From the NCBI GenBank assembly GCA_041652575.1, contig JBAZHC010000015.1, forward strand, positions 14,710 to 78,709: DNA of 64,000 bases, in the 5' to 3' direction. This DNA is from Phycisphaerae bacterium. GTDB lineage: Bacteria; Planctomycetota; Phycisphaerae; Sedimentisphaerales; UBA12454. The notes under the pieces are model-generated. The model did no database searches. It saw nothing but the letters and a program-made list of their open reading frames with translations, and was not told where the DNA came from. Positions within the stretch are counted from its first letter, which is position 1, and each line of letters opens with the position of its first letter. Position numbers and translations under genes: made by a program. This document shows positions 33,208-42,606 of the stretch, one piece after another.

Positions 33208-35241
33208 ATGAGCAGAAAGATTATTGTTACCTCCGCACTTCCGTACGCAAACGGCCCAATTCATATAGGACATCTCGTAGAATATCTGCAAACAGATATA
33301 TGGGTGCGATTCCAAAAGGCAAACGGCAATCAATGCCTGTATTTTTGCGCCGACGATACGCACGGCACGCCGATAATGATAAGCGCGCGGGCGGAAGGAA
33401 TCGAGCCGGAGCAATTAATAAAAAGAGTTTACGGCGAACATACGAAAGATTTCGCAAAGTTTCATATAAAATTCGATAATTATTATTCCACACATTCGGA
33501 TGAAAATAAGGAATTAAGCTCGCTGATTTTCAATCACCTTAAGGAAAAAGGCTCGATTGTAAAAGGCGAAATCGAACAGGCCTTCTGCGAACAATGCAAG
33601 ATGTTTCTGCCCGACAGATTCATTCGCGGGATTTGTCCGAAATGCAAAGCTGAAAATCAGTACGGCGATTCGTGCGATACCTGCGGGGCGACATACCAGC
33701 CGACAGATTTAATAAATCCGGTATGCTCGAACTGCGGGACAAAGCCGGTAATCAAAAAAAGCATTCATTACTTTTTCAGGCTGGCCGACTATCAGCAAAA
33801 ACTTAAAGATTTGATGGCATCGGGATATACGGGCAAAAGCGTAGCGAATAAACTCAACGAGTGGTTCGACGCGGGGCTGAAAGACTGGGATATATCGAGA
33901 GACGGGCCATACTTCGGGTTCAAAATACCCGGCGAAGAAAATAAATTCTTCTACGTCTGGCTCGATGCGCCAATCGGTTATATGGCGAGCTGCAAAAATT
34001 ACTGCGATAAAAACGGGCTGGACTTCGATAAGGTCTGGAACGGCGGCGAATACGAACTCTATCACTTCATCGGCAAGGACATTATGTATTTCCACGCTTT
34101 GTTCTGGCCTGCAATGCTGATGGGAAGCGGATACAAAGTCGCAAAGAGACTTTTCGTGCACGGATTCCTTACTGTCAACGGCGTAAAGATGAGCAAATCT
34201 AAGGGGACGTTTATCAAAGCCGCGACTTACGCAAAACACCTTGACGCGGAATTTCTGCGGTATTATTACGCGAGCAAATTGACCGAAGGCGTCGACGATA
34301 TCGATTTGAACCTCGAAGATTTTGTCGCGAAGGTAAATTCAGACCTCGTCGGCAAACTTGCGAACCTTGCGAGCAGGTCGGTGCCGATGCTGACAGGCAA
34401 ACTGGGCGGAATGCTCGGAACGATTGATGCAGCGGGCAAGGAATTGATTAATCAGATTGCCGCGGCAAAACAGCAGATAATAAACGATTATGAAAATCTC
34501 GATTACGCATCGGTTATACGACAGATTTCGGCCCTTGCGGATATCGCGAATAAATACGTCGAGCAAAGCCAGCCGTGGGCGATGATAAAAACAGACGCGG
34601 AAAAAACACGCACGATACTCACGGTTATTTTAAATGCAGTTAAGATTCTTGCGATATATCTAAAGCCGGTACTGCCGGTGTTTGTCGAAAAGATTGAAAA
34701 AATACTCGGCGTTGGGGCATTGTCGTTCGCTGATGTCGAAACGTTACTGGAAAATAAAAAGGTAAACGAATATATAAGACTTGCAGAAAGAGTTGATAAG
34801 GATAAGGTACAAGCTATGTTAGAAGAAAGTAAAAATGAATCCGCCGACGCTAAAGCTATGGCGGACGGGTCGGCAGAACAAAAACCGGCAGTTACACTCG
34901 ATGAGCCAATGGAGGCGGAATGTACGATTGACGATTTCAAGAAGGTAGACCTGCGGGTGGCAAAAGTCGTAAAGGCCGAAAAGGTCGAAGGCGCAGATAA
35001 ACTGCTGCGCCTTGAGCTGGATATAGGCGGGATAACGAAGAATGTTTTCGCAGGGATTGCAAAGGCATATCAGCCGGAGCAGCTTGTCGGCAGATTAGTT
35101 ATCTGCTGTGCGAATCTGCAGCCTCGAAAGATGAAGTTTGGAGTATCGGAAGGAATGATTCTCGCGGCAGGGCCGGGCGGAAAAGAAATATTTATGCTCG
35201 GAATAGATTCGGGAGCGAAGCCTGGACAGAGAATACATTGA
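33208..35241 (+). CDS. metG: Methionyl-tRNA synthetase (with C-terminal tRNA-binding domain)
   Basis: A 677-residue class I synthetase. SALPYANGPIHIGH near residue 5 carries the HIGH motif. A double zinc knuckle follows (CEQC...CPKC...CDTC...CSNC, ~129-175), VKMSKSKGT near 330 is the KMSKS loop, and after an Ala-rich linker the C-terminal ~100 residues form an EMAP/Trbp111-like tRNA-binding domain (FKKVDLRVAKVVKAEKVEGA). Length is normal for the dimeric E. coli-like class. Zero-gap junction with ricT indicates coupling. Confidence 0.97.
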   Translation: MSRKIIVTSALPYANGPIHIGHLVEYLQTDIWVRFQKANGNQCLYFCADDTHGTPIMISARAEGIEPEQLIKRVYGEHTKDFAKFHIKFDNYYSTHSDENKELSSLIFNHLKEKGSIVKGEIEQAFCEQCKMFLPDRFIRGICPKCKAENQYGDSCDTCGATYQPTDLINPVCSNCGTKPVIKKSIHYFFRLADYQQKLKDLMASGYTGKSVANKLNEWFDAGLKDWDISRDGPYFGFKIPGEENKFFYVWLDAPIGYMASCKNYCDKNGLDFDKVWNGGEYELYHFIGKDIMYFHALFWPAMLMGSGYKVAKRLFVHGFLTVNGVKMSKSKGTFIKAATYAKHLDAEFLRYYYASKLTEGVDDIDLNLEDFVAKVNSDLVGKLANLASRSVPMLTGKLGGMLGTIDAAGKELINQIAAAKQQIINDYENLDYASVIRQISALADIANKYVEQSQPWAMIKTDAEKTRTILTVILNAVKILAIYLKPVLPVFVEKIEKILGVGALSFADVETLLENKKVNEYIRLAERVDKDKVQAMLEESKNESADAKAMADGSAEQKPAVTLDEPMEAECTIDDFKKVDLRVAKVVKAEKVEGADKLLRLELDIGGITKNVFAGIAKAYQPEQLVGRLVICCANLQPRKMKFGVSEGMILAAGPGGKEIFMLGIDSGAKPGQRIH

Positions 35242-35304
35242 TTGAAAATTGAAGAATGAAGATTGAAGATTTGCGGAACCCCTAAGGGGAGTTGTTTTAA
35301 TTTT

Positions 35305-35366
35305 CACCACAGAGGGCACCCGCCTTCGCCAAGGCTACGGACGGGCAGACAGAGAATACAGAGATA
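35305..35366 (+). repeat. Repeat-B-like copy with inserted CCGCCTTCG module
   Basis: CACCACAGAGGGCACCCGCC, TTCGCCAAGGCTACGGACGG, then GCAGACAGAGAATACAGAGA. The central module CCGCCTTCG-N7-TACGGACGG also occurs inverted at 24340-24378. The region 35242-35304 has only AT/purine-rich ATTGAAGATT-like words. Confidence 0.6.
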
Positions 35367-35375
35367 AAAAATATA

Positions 35376-35759
35376 ATGAAAAAGAGTATACAGGAAATTG
35401 CGAGGCTTGACGGGAGATATTCGCTGCGGGCGTTTCAGTTCGTTAACGAAGGGCTGGGATTTACCGTGAAAAAATTTCACAGCCTTGATATAGAAGAATC
35501 CGGTACGCATCATGTAACAGGCAAACAACTGTGCGAGGGCCTTGCCGAATTTGCCACTAATAAATGGGGCAGGATGGCAAAGGTTACGCTGAATCAGCTC
35601 GGTATAAAATCCACGAGAGATTTCGGCAATATCGTTTACCTGATGGTCGAAAATAAATGGATGCACGCACGGCCGGAAGATACGATTGAGGAATTCGATA
35701 ATGTTTATGATTTCGAGGAAGTTTTCGAGAAGAATTATCAGTTTAGTTCTGGAAAATAG
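35376..35759 (+). CDS. Planctomycete/Verrucomicrobia conserved protein (Minf_1886-like)
   Basis: A 127-residue soluble protein. The pattern IARLDGRYSLRAFQFVNEGLG near the start, HHVTGKQLCEGLAEFA near 45-60 and LNQLGIKSTRDFGNIVYLMVE near 77-97 matches my recollection of a small family shared by planctomycetes and verrucomicrobia. Function unknown; no catalytic motif. It stands alone between repeats. Confidence 0.7.
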   Translation: MKKSIQEIARLDGRYSLRAFQFVNEGLGFTVKKFHSLDIEESGTHHVTGKQLCEGLAEFATNKWGRMAKVTLNQLGIKSTRDFGNIVYLMVENKWMHARPEDTIEEFDNVYDFEEVFEKNYQFSSGK

Positions 35760-35771
35760 GAACACGAATTT

Positions 35772-35808
35772 TTTAATCACAGATAGCTATACCACAAGTT
35801 ACGCTGAT
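35772..35808 (-). repeat. Repeat D copy
   Basis: On the minus strand: AATCAGCGTAACTTGTGGTA then TAGCTATCTGTGATTAAA. It matches AATCCGCGTAACTTGTGGCA then TAGCTATCCGCGGTTTTAAA at 62401-62440 on the plus strand. Confidence 0.7.
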
Positions 35809-35847
35809 TTTTTTGATTTAAAGGTATCTCTAATAATTCGGGGAATT

Positions 35848-35886
35848 GAGATTGCTTCGTCCACCTTAGGCGTCCTCGCAATGACA
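35848..35886 (+). repeat. Half of a GAGATTGCTTCG...CGCAATGACA palindromic element
   Basis: GAGATTGCTTCGTCCACCTT then AGGCGTCCTCGCAATGACA. Only one arm is present; the mate (TGTCATTGCGAG...) is missing. Comparable elements with CAATGACA ends are, from memory, widely dispersed in bacteria. Confidence 0.55.
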
Positions 35887-35895
35887 AAACTACCT

Positions 35896-35918
35896 CCCGG
35901 CACAGGTCCGGGGGCTAA
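35896..35918 (+). repeat. REP-family element downstream of thyX
   Basis: CCCGGCACAGGTCCGGGGG then CTAA: same ends as the RAYT-associated REP units. It sits 6 bp past the thyX stop. Confidence 0.6.
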
Positions 35919-35924
35919 ACAAAA

Positions 35925-36554
35925 TTATTGTGCATCGTCGGAATGTTCTTTTCCGATTTTGATATCGCTGAAACAATCGGGGGCGTGTTTTTTCAGGATT
36001 TTGAATATTTCAGTACAGACGATTCTGATTTCCCATTGTGCCTTTGGGCTCGTGCGGATTTTTATAATGTGCCGCCATTCCCTTAGATTTGCCGTTACCA
36101 CAATCTCGCTCGTACAGGCGTTGGGCAGGACAAACCGGGCATCCTCCCGTTTCAGGCCTTTATCCCGCCATTTTTTGTACATCAGCCTGATTGTTTCCAT
36201 ATCGTTCTGAAATTCTTCGATGTGCTCTTTCGGCAAAGTCTCAGGAATTACAAAATGAAAATTTTCCTCATCGACATATCGTTGCGACTGCTGAGAAACG
36301 CTCATCAATCTATGACGGACGAGCTGGTGCGTCATCGCGCGGGAACAGTTTTCGATTCGAAATGTCGCGCAGGCGTGCTCAAGAGGAGAATCGTGTCCCA
36401 TTTTTATTAGTCTCTGTATGAAATCGCTTGCGGAATTTGCGCCGATTTTATCGAAACTCAGATAGCACGTTCTGCCTGCCTCTTCGATGAGTTTTTCGGC
36501 GTCTGGCGTAATCGCAAGCAATGTGACTTTTAGTTGATTATTATTTTCGTTCAT
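35925..36554 (-). CDS. thyX: Flavin-dependent thymidylate synthase ThyX
   Basis: A 209-residue enzyme converting dUMP to dTMP with methylene-tetrahydrofolate and FAD. RHRLMSVSQQSQRY near residue 79 is the RHRxxSxxxxSxR ThyX signature; HDSPLEHACATFRI precedes it, and NLREWRHIIKIRTSPKAQWEIR near 155 is the C-terminal conserved block. Length is typical. REP-type palindromes lie on both sides. Feeds the tmk reaction. Confidence 0.95.
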   Translation of the reverse strand: MNENNNQLKVTLLAITPDAEKLIEEAGRTCYLSFDKIGANSASDFIQRLIKMGHDSPLEHACATFRIENCSRAMTHQLVRHRLMSVSQQSQRYVDEENFHFVIPETLPKEHIEEFQNDMETIRLMYKKWRDKGLKREDARFVLPNACTSEIVVTANLREWRHIIKIRTSPKAQWEIRIVCTEIFKILKKHAPDCFSDIKIGKEHSDDAQ

Positions 36555-36589
36555 TTAAATAACCGCTCATTTACATTCGCGGCTCTGAA

Positions 36590-36616
36590 CCCCGCCATAG
36601 TAATGGCGGGGCTAAC
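36590..36616 (+). repeat. REP-type hairpin upstream of thyX
   Basis: CCCCGCCAT (36590-36598) pairs perfectly with ATGGCGGGG (36603-36611), followed by CTAAC as in other REP copies. It lies between the homocysteine methyltransferase/MTHFR gene and thyX, where it could also act as a weak terminator. Confidence 0.65.
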
Positions 36617-36618
36617 CG

Positions 36619-38505
36619 CTAAATTTTTTCGATATCGATTTTTCCGGCGGCGGCAAGAGCCATATTAACGTTTCCGAACGGCGCGCTTATCGCAAAGCCG
36701 CCGACTACATCGCTTATTTTATCCATCAATTCCATAGCAATTCGGACGCCTTCTTTTCGGCCGTCGCGGCCGTCTTTGGTTTTGCTCATACGCTTCAAAA
36801 TTTCAGCGGGCACGACAACGCCGGGGACCTCATTGGCCATAAATTCGGCGTTTTTATAATTTGTAAAGGGCCATATGCCCGCGATTACGGGAATTTTACA
36901 GTCTTTTGTCAGTTCGAGAAATTTGAATAAACTTTTTTCATCGAAGACCGGCTGGGTTATCGCAAATTCTGCGCCGGCCTCGACTTTCTTTTTGTACCGG
37001 CCGATTTCTCTTTCCAAATCTGAAGCGACGGGGTTTGCGCCAACTCCGACAACGAGCGATGTCGGAACGGGCAGGGCGTTGCCGGCGATATCGATGCCGC
37101 AATTGAGATTGCTTACGACTTTAGTCAGGGTAATCGAATCGAGGTCGAAGACCGCTGTCGCATCGGGATAGTCGCCCAGCTTTGGCGGGTCGCCGGTGAT
37201 TATCAGGACATTTTTCAAATCAATCGCCTGTATGCCGAGCAGGTCGGACTGCATCGCGATTATGTTCCTGTCACGGCAGCAGAAATGCAGCAACGTTTCG
37301 ATATTGCAGAGCTGATTTATTTTTATCGCTGTTATCATTGCGCTAAGACGCGAGCTTGCGCGCGGGCCGTCGGGAATATTGACGGCGTCAATTCCGTATT
37401 TTTCGCAAAGTTTTACTTTTTCGATAAGGCCTGAAACGTCGATTCCTTTCGGAGGCGAAATTTCTACGGTATAAATTTTTTCTCTGGTTGACAATTTTGC
37501 GCCGAGTTTCGATTTATTTTTCAGTTCGACTGGCTTTTGCCTGACGGCCTGTTTGGGCTGCGGCTTTATCTCAATCACTGCGAAGCTCGAATCGGCTTTG
37601 TGGAGCGGCCTGACGGTTTTAACCATTTGCTTTATATGCTCCGGTGTTGTTCCGCAGCAGCCGCCGAGGATTTTGGCGCCTTTTTCGTAAAAACGTTTGG
37701 CGTATTCTGCCATATATTCCGGCGTGCACATATAAACGGTTCTGCCGTCGATATTATGCGGCAGGCCGGCGTTGGGCTGGAGGGATATCGGTTTTGTCGT
37801 TATTTTTTTTATAAGCTCGAGGCTTTCGAGCATCGCGGCGGGGCCGATGGAACAATTCAATCCCACGGCGGCAACCTGCGGGAACTCGGCGAGTTTGGCA
37901 AAGGCCAAATCAATTTTGTCGCCGTAGAGCGTTTCGTTGTTTTCGTTTATCGCCATTTGCGCGACAATCTCAAGGCCGCACGTTTTTACCGCGCAATTTA
38001 TCGCGATTAGTAATTCTTTCAGATTGGTAAAAGTTTCGAAGAGCAGGAAATCCGCGCCGGCCCGGGCCAGAGCGCTAATCTGGTTTGTGAAGGCGTCGAT
38101 TATTTCTTTTTCACTTATCAGGCTGCCCTGGGCGATATCGAAACCGAGCGGGCCGATGGAACCTGCGACAAGAATTGTTTTCCCATCGCTTACGCTCCGG
38201 GCTCTGTTAGCGGCGGATTGTTTTGCGATTTTTACGGCAGCGGTATTAATCTGAGCGGTTTTTTCAGCAAGGCCGAACCTTGCGAGCCTGAATTCGTTTG
38301 CGCCGTAAGAGTTTGTTTCTATAAAGTCGCTGCCCGCTGAGATATACGAATCGTGAATTTGGCCGATTAGTTTGGGATTTGTAATGTTAAGCTCTTCGAA
38401 GCAGGTATTTATAAATACCCCTTTGGAATAGAGCATTGTGCCCATCGCACCGTCGGCAAAGACGATTTGTTTGCTTAAAATTTCAGTTAATTTCTTCTCT
38501 GACAT
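36619..38505 (-). CDS. Bifunctional homocysteine S-methyltransferase / methylenetetrahydrofolate reductase
   Basis: A ~628-residue fusion (YitJ-like). The N-terminal half is a homocysteine methyltransferase barrel: ADGAMGTML near residue 18, a Cys at VGLNCSIGP near 215 and the zinc pair GGCCGTTPEH near 280. The C-terminal half resembles MetF: EISPPKG near 345, LITGDPPKLGDYP near 425 and ITQPVFDEKSL near 525. I chose the ATG at 38503-38505 because AGGAAG lies 6 bp upstream. It links the folate and methionine cycles and complements ahcY and thyX in this window. Confidence 0.9.
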   Translation of the reverse strand: MSEKKLTEILSKQIVFADGAMGTMLYSKGVFINTCFEELNITNPKLIGQIHDSYISAGSDFIETNSYGANEFRLARFGLAEKTAQINTAAVKIAKQSAANRARSVSDGKTILVAGSIGPLGFDIAQGSLISEKEIIDAFTNQISALARAGADFLLFETFTNLKELLIAINCAVKTCGLEIVAQMAINENNETLYGDKIDLAFAKLAEFPQVAAVGLNCSIGPAAMLESLELIKKITTKPISLQPNAGLPHNIDGRTVYMCTPEYMAEYAKRFYEKGAKILGGCCGTTPEHIKQMVKTVRPLHKADSSFAVIEIKPQPKQAVRQKPVELKNKSKLGAKLSTREKIYTVEISPPKGIDVSGLIEKVKLCEKYGIDAVNIPDGPRASSRLSAMITAIKINQLCNIETLLHFCCRDRNIIAMQSDLLGIQAIDLKNVLIITGDPPKLGDYPDATAVFDLDSITLTKVVSNLNCGIDIAGNALPVPTSLVVGVGANPVASDLEREIGRYKKKVEAGAEFAITQPVFDEKSLFKFLELTKDCKIPVIAGIWPFTNYKNAEFMANEVPGVVVPAEILKRMSKTKDGRDGRKEGVRIAMELMDKISDVVGGFAISAPFGNVNMALAAAGKIDIEKI

Positions 38506-38583
38506 TATCTTCCTGTTAATTGTAATTTTCCGATTATACACATATACCGGAAAAGTTCAAATCCTGACTGTTTTAATTTTCAT

Positions 38584-38611
38584 TTGCAAAAATACCCGTT
38601 TTTACTATACT
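38584..38611 (+). promoter_or_regulatory. Sigma-70-type promoter of accB
   Basis: TTGCAA (38584-38589), 16-bp spacer, TATACT (38606-38611). It lies in the divergent gap between the homocysteine methyltransferase/MTHFR gene and accB, 34 bp before the accB start. Confidence 0.65.
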
Positions 38612-38645
38612 TGGCTGGAATTAAACCCTTCTAAAGGACTCGATA

Positions 38646-39107
38646 ATGGGCGACGAAAAAAAGAACGATTTGAAGAAAGTCAAGGAACTCGTTGATCTTA
38701 TGATAGAAAACGACCTTGTGGAGGTTGAGATTGTCGACGGCGACAGCAAAATACACCTCAAACGTCCCGGCCATTCGCAACCGATGCAGGCTATGGCTCC
38801 GATGCATATTATGGCACCTGCCGCGGCGTCTGCCGCAGGTTCGGCTGTGCCGGCCGCTGACGATAAACTCGTTGATATTAAATCGCCAATAATCGGCACC
38901 TTTTATGCCGCGCCAAGTCCGGATTCGGCGCCTTACGTGAAAGTCGGCGACCATGTAACGCCTGATACGGTGGTATGCATCATCGAGGCGATGAAAGTAA
39001 TGAACGAAATAAAGGCTGAAACCACCGGCACAATCGAAAAGGTTATGATAGCCAACGGTCAGGTAGTCGAATTCGGCCAGGTAATTTTCAAGGTCAGGCC
39101 GGATTAA
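38646..39107 (+). CDS. accB: Biotin carboxyl carrier protein of acetyl-CoA carboxylase
   Basis: A 153-residue protein: helical/charged N-terminus, a Pro/Ala-rich linker with PAAASAAGSAVPAA, and a C-terminal biotinyl domain whose EAMKVMNE loop (near 120) holds the biotinylated Lys. It carries CO2 from biotin carboxylase to the carboxyltransferase in the first step of fatty-acid synthesis. Followed by accC after 28 bp. The accA/accD partners are not in the window. Confidence 0.95.
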   Translation: MGDEKKNDLKKVKELVDLMIENDLVEVEIVDGDSKIHLKRPGHSQPMQAMAPMHIMAPAAASAAGSAVPAADDKLVDIKSPIIGTFYAAPSPDSAPYVKVGDHVTPDTVVCIIEAMKVMNEIKAETTGTIEKVMIANGQVVEFGQVIFKVRPD

Positions 39108-39135
39108 CCGGTGCTGATTTTCTTCAGGGAAATTC

Positions 39136-40476
39136 ATGTTTTCAAGAATCCTAATAGCCAATAGAGGCGAAATAGCATTAAGAATAATTCGTGCCTGTCG
39201 CGAACTCGGCATCGAAGCGGTGGTTGTCTATTCCGAGGCGGACAGGGGCGCTTCATACCTCGAGCTTGCCGACCAGGCAATCTGTATCGGTCCTGCGAGT
39301 CCGGCCCAAAGCTATCTTAATATTCCGGCGATAATGAGCGCTGCCGAGGTTGCCGATGTCGAGGCTATTCATCCCGGCTACGGCTTTCTCGCGGAGAACG
39401 CGCACTTTGCCCAGATATGTGCCGACTGCGGCATAACTTTTATAGGGCCCAGGCCTGAGTCGATGCAAATGCTCGGCGATAAAGTCGCGGCCAGAGACCT
39501 TGCGAAAAAAGCGCACGTTCCTGTTGTGCCCGGCTCGGACGGCGAGATAAAAAACGAAAACGAAGCAATCAAACTCGCAAATAAAATAGGTTATCCCGTC
39601 ATCGTAAAGGCGGCGGCGGGCGGCGGCGGAAGAGGAATGAGAGTCGCCCATAACGATATAAGCCTGCGAAACGCTTTCGCTACGGCAAAGACCGAAGCTG
39701 AGGCGGCATTCAAGAACGGGACTGTCTATCTGGAAAAATATGTCGTCGAACCGCGGCATGTCGAGGTGCAGATTATGGCCGATAAGGCCGGCAATACACT
39801 GCATTTCTTCGAACGCGATTGTTCCATCCAGCGAAGACATCAGAAATTGATTGAAGAATCGCCTTGCCCGGTGCTTGACGAACGCACCCGTGAAGAATTA
39901 TGCAAGTCGGCTCTTAAAGTGATAAAAGAGGCGCGTTATGAAAATGCGGCTACTGTCGAGTTTCTGCTCGACCGCGACAAAAGATTTTACTTTATCGAAG
40001 TCAATACGAGAATCCAGGTCGAACATCCGGTTACGGAAATGGTTACGGGAATAGACCTGATAAAGATGCAGCTTAAAGTCGCCGGCGGCCAGAATATTAA
40101 TCTTCGCCAGAAGGATATCGAACACCGCGGCGTCGCAATAGAATGCCGTATTAACGCCGAAGATCCGGACCGCAATTTTTCGCCATGTCCGGGAAGAGTC
40201 GATAAATTCATTCTGCCCGGCGGAATGGGTGTAAGGGTCGATACACATCTTTTTCAGGGCGCGATGGTTTCACCTCATTACGATTCAATGGTCGCAAAAC
40301 TGATTGTTCATCGGCCGACAAGGGAAGAAGCGATAATAACGATGAAACGCGCTTTGGGCGAATTCAGAATCGGGCCAATTAAGACCACAATCCCGGCCTG
40401 CTTAAAAATCCTCTCGCATAATCTGTACCTGCAGAACAAAGTCGATACGAGCTTTGTCGAGCAGCATCTTTCATAA
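39136..40476 (+). CDS. accC: Biotin carboxylase
   Basis: A 446-residue ATP-grasp enzyme that carboxylates biotin on Acc[21 protein letters not shown] opens the protein, [10 protein letters not shown] near 76, [12 protein letters not shown] near 160 (Gly-rich ATP loop), and [18 protein letters not shown] near 285 contains the catalytic Glu and Arg. Length is standard. It converges on trpA with only 4 bp between stops, with no visible terminator. Confidence 0.97.
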   Translation: MFSRILIANRGEIALRIIRACRELGIEAVVVYSEADRGASYLELADQAICIGPASPAQSYLNIPAIMSAAEVADVEAIHPGYGFLAENAHFAQICADCGITFIGPRPESMQMLGDKVAARDLAKKAHVPVVPGSDGEIKNENEAIKLANKIGYPVIVKAAAGGGGRGMRVAHNDISLRNAFATAKTEAEAAFKNGTVYLEKYVVEPRHVEVQIMADKAGNTLHFFERDCSIQRRHQKLIEESPCPVLDERTREELCKSALKVIKEARYENAATVEFLLDRDKRFYFIEVNTRIQVEHPVTEMVTGIDLIKMQLKVAGGQNINLRQKDIEHRGVAIECRINAEDPDRNFSPCPGRVDKFILPGGMGVRVDTHLFQGAMVSPHYDSMVAKLIVHRPTREEAIITMKRALGEFRIGPIKTTIPACLKILSHNLYLQNKVDTSFVEQHLS

Positions 40477-40480
40477 CGGC

Positions 40481-41278
40481 TCAAACTTTTTCAATCGCCT
40501 CTTTAACCTGCGCCAGAAATGTTTTTACCTTCACAGCGATAGATTTTTTATCGTTTAAGTTTTCCTCGATAATTTTTACGATTCTTGAGCCGATGATGAC
40601 GCCGTCGGCGCCGGCTTTCGCCAATTCAACAGCGTGCTGCGGCGTGCTTACGCCAAACCCTACGCAAACGGGAACATCCGTAATGGATTTTAACCTGCTT
40701 ATCAGAGGCTTAATCATATCCGATAAGGTATCACGTCCGCCGGTTACGCCCAAAAGCGAAACGGTGTAAATAAAGCCGGTGCATTTTTCGGCGATTTTTT
40801 TGGCGCGGTCGGTTTCAGTGTTAGGCGTTACCATAAAAACCGTATCAAGACCTGCTTTTCGGGCAGGAGCGTAAATTTCGTCGACATCGTCAATACTCAA
40901 ATCGGCGATAAGGACGCTGTTTGTGCCGGCCTTTGCGAAATCGGCGAAAAACTTTTCCGTACCGTACTGGAAAATTAAATTGTAGTACATCAAAAGGCCG
41001 ATTGGAATATCTTTATAGGCTTTTACCTTCGCGATAAAGTCCTTTGCTTTTTCAACTGTTATGCCGGCGCCCAGCGCACGGATGTCGGCTTTCTGGATTG
41101 TCGGGCCGTCGGCAATCGGGTCCGAAAAAGCGATACCAAGTTCAAGAATATCTGCGCCGGCGTCAATGGCGGCTTTAACGATTTGCAGACTGGTATCAAA
41201 ATCCGGGTCGCCGATTACGAAAAATGGAATCAGTGCCGCACGTTTGAGTTCCGTGAAAGTTTGTTTATATGTCTTCAT
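40481..41278 (-). CDS. trpA: Tryptophan synthase alpha subunit
   Basis: A 265-residue TIM barrel that cleaves indole-3-glycerol phosphate to indole and G3P. ELGIAFSDPIADGP near 47 carries the catalytic Glu and the conserved SDP, while DLSIDD near 127 supplies the second acid. GVTGGRD near 178 and GFGVSTPQH near 213 bind phosphate. It is the last gene of the trp operon, 74 bp after trpB, with two repeat-B copies between. Confidence 0.96.
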   Translation of the reverse strand: MKTYKQTFTELKRAALIPFFVIGDPDFDTSLQIVKAAIDAGADILELGIAFSDPIADGPTIQKADIRALGAGITVEKAKDFIAKVKAYKDIPIGLLMYYNLIFQYGTEKFFADFAKAGTNSVLIADLSIDDVDEIYAPARKAGLDTVFMVTPNTETDRAKKIAEKCTGFIYTVSLLGVTGGRDTLSDMIKPLISRLKSITDVPVCVGFGVSTPQHAVELAKAGADGVIIGSRIVKIIEENLNDKKSIAVKVKTFLAQVKEAIEKV

Positions 41279-41288
41279 AAAAATCCTT

Positions 41289-41350
41289 TAGCCACAGAGA
41301 AAAATATGGTTTTTTATTTTAAGCCACAGAGCTCACAGAGAACACAGAGA
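41289..41350 (-). repeat. Repeat B copies between trpB and trpA
   Basis: On the minus strand: TATCTCTGTGTTCTCTGTGA, GCTCTGTGGCTTAAAA, and a second partial copy TTTCTCTGTGGCTA, which leads straight into the AAAGGA ribosome-binding site of trpA. Confidence 0.8.
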
Positions 41351-41352
41351 TA

Positions 41353-42525
41353 TTATTTCAATCTGTTTCTTTCAACTATATCAACGTCTTTATCGCCGCG
41401 GCCGGAAAGATTAACGACGACAGTCGTATCGGCAGGCAATTTGCCTTTCTGGCTGTACACCCACGCCAGAGAATGCGCGCTTTCGAGTGCAGGTAAAATA
41501 CCTTCGCATTTTGTAAAGATGTCGAAAATGTCGAGCACATCGTTATCCTTTACGGCGACATATCTGGCCCGGCCGGTATCTTTCAGCAGGCAATGTTCGG
41601 GGCCGACGCCGGGATAATCAAGGCCGGCGGAAATCGATTCGGTATCGAGAATCTGGCCTTCCTTATTCTGCATAAGATACATTTTCGTTCCGTGCAGAAT
41701 ACCGACGCTGCCTGCGGCAAGCGGGGCGGCGTGTTTTCCTGTTTCGATTCCTTTGCCCGCAGGTTCCACGCCGACAAGTTTAACATCTTTATCATCGACA
41801 AATGCGCTGAAGATTCCAATCGCGTTGCTTCCGCCGCCGACACAGGCGGTAACTATATCAGGTAATTTGCCGATTTTTTCGAGACACTGCTCGCGGGCCT
41901 CTATTCCGATGCAGGACTGGAAATATTTTACGATAGTCGGGTACGGATGTGGGCCGCAGACGGTGCCGAAAAGATAAAATGTATCAGTGACATTGGCCGT
42001 CCAGTAGCGAAGCGCTTCGTTGATAGCGTCTTTTAATGTTTCCGTTCCGCCTTTGACGGGAATGACTTCTGCGCCGCAAAGTCTCATTTTGTGAACGTTT
42101 ACGCTCTGGCGCTCAACATCGACTGTGCCCATAAAAATTTTTGTCTGCATTCCGAACAGTGCGCCAATCATGGAAGTCGCAAGGCCGTGCTGGCCGGCGC
42201 CGGTTTCGGCGATAAGTTTTGTTTTGCCCATATATTTCGCAAGAAGACCCTGGCCGAGACAGTTGTTGACCTTGTGCGCTCCGCCGTGAAGCAGGTCTTC
42301 GCGTTTGATGTAAACTTTAAATCCCACAAGTTCGCTGAATCGCGTGGCGTAATACAAAGGCGTCGGCCTGCCGGCGTAATCTTTGTAAAGCACGTCAAGC
42401 TCGGCGGTGAATTTCGCGTCTTTGTAAAATTTATAGAAGGCTTTTTCCATTTCCTCCAGAGCCGGTATCAAAACTTCCGGTACGTAAAAACCGCCGAATT
42501 GTCCGAATCGTCCTTTTTGTTTCAT
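41353..42525 (-). CDS. trpB: Tryptophan synthase beta subunit
   Basis: A 390-residue PLP enzyme joining indole and serine. [13 protein letters not shown] near 82 contains the PLP Lys, ETGAGQHG near 106 the catalytic Glu region, GGGSNAIG near 230 the phosphate-binding loop. Length fits TrpB1. GAHKVN and the alpha-interaction regions are intact, consistent with a TrpAB channel complex. Third-position usage matches neighbours. Confidence 0.97.
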   Translation of the reverse strand: MKQKGRFGQFGGFYVPEVLIPALEEMEKAFYKFYKDAKFTAELDVLYKDYAGRPTPLYYATRFSELVGFKVYIKREDLLHGGAHKVNNCLGQGLLAKYMGKTKLIAETGAGQHGLATSMIGALFGMQTKIFMGTVDVERQSVNVHKMRLCGAEVIPVKGGTETLKDAINEALRYWTANVTDTFYLFGTVCGPHPYPTIVKYFQSCIGIEAREQCLEKIGKLPDIVTACVGGGSNAIGIFSAFVDDKDVKLVGVEPAGKGIETGKHAAPLAAGSVGILHGTKMYLMQNKEGQILDTESISAGLDYPGVGPEHCLLKDTGRARYVAVKDNDVLDIFDIFTKCEGILPALESAHSLAWVYSQKGKLPADTTVVVNLSGRGDKDVDIVERNRLK

Positions 42526-42537
42526 CCTACACCTTTG

Positions 42538-42591
42538 CCACAGAGTTGATTTTATTTTTAGCCACAGAGCTCACAGAGAACACAGAGATAT
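42538..42591 (-). repeat. Repeat B copies between trpF and trpB
   Basis: On the minus strand: TATCTCTGTGTTCTCTGTGA, GCTCTGTGGCTAAAAATAAA, then CAACTCTGTGGCAAAGG, the last overlapping the trpB ribosome-binding region. Arrangement parallels the trpB-trpA gap. Confidence 0.8.
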
Positions 42592-42606
42592 AAATTTGAA
42601 TCTTTC

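Noticed and set aside
32554..33414. 286-codon minus-strand frame spanning the ricT-metG junction
   Set aside because: It crosses two well-supported genes in antisense; low-complexity translation, no motif.
38548..38580. tRNA T-arm-like GTTCAAATCC near 38555
   Set aside because: No acceptor or anticodon stem can be built around it; I see no tRNA gene in the window.
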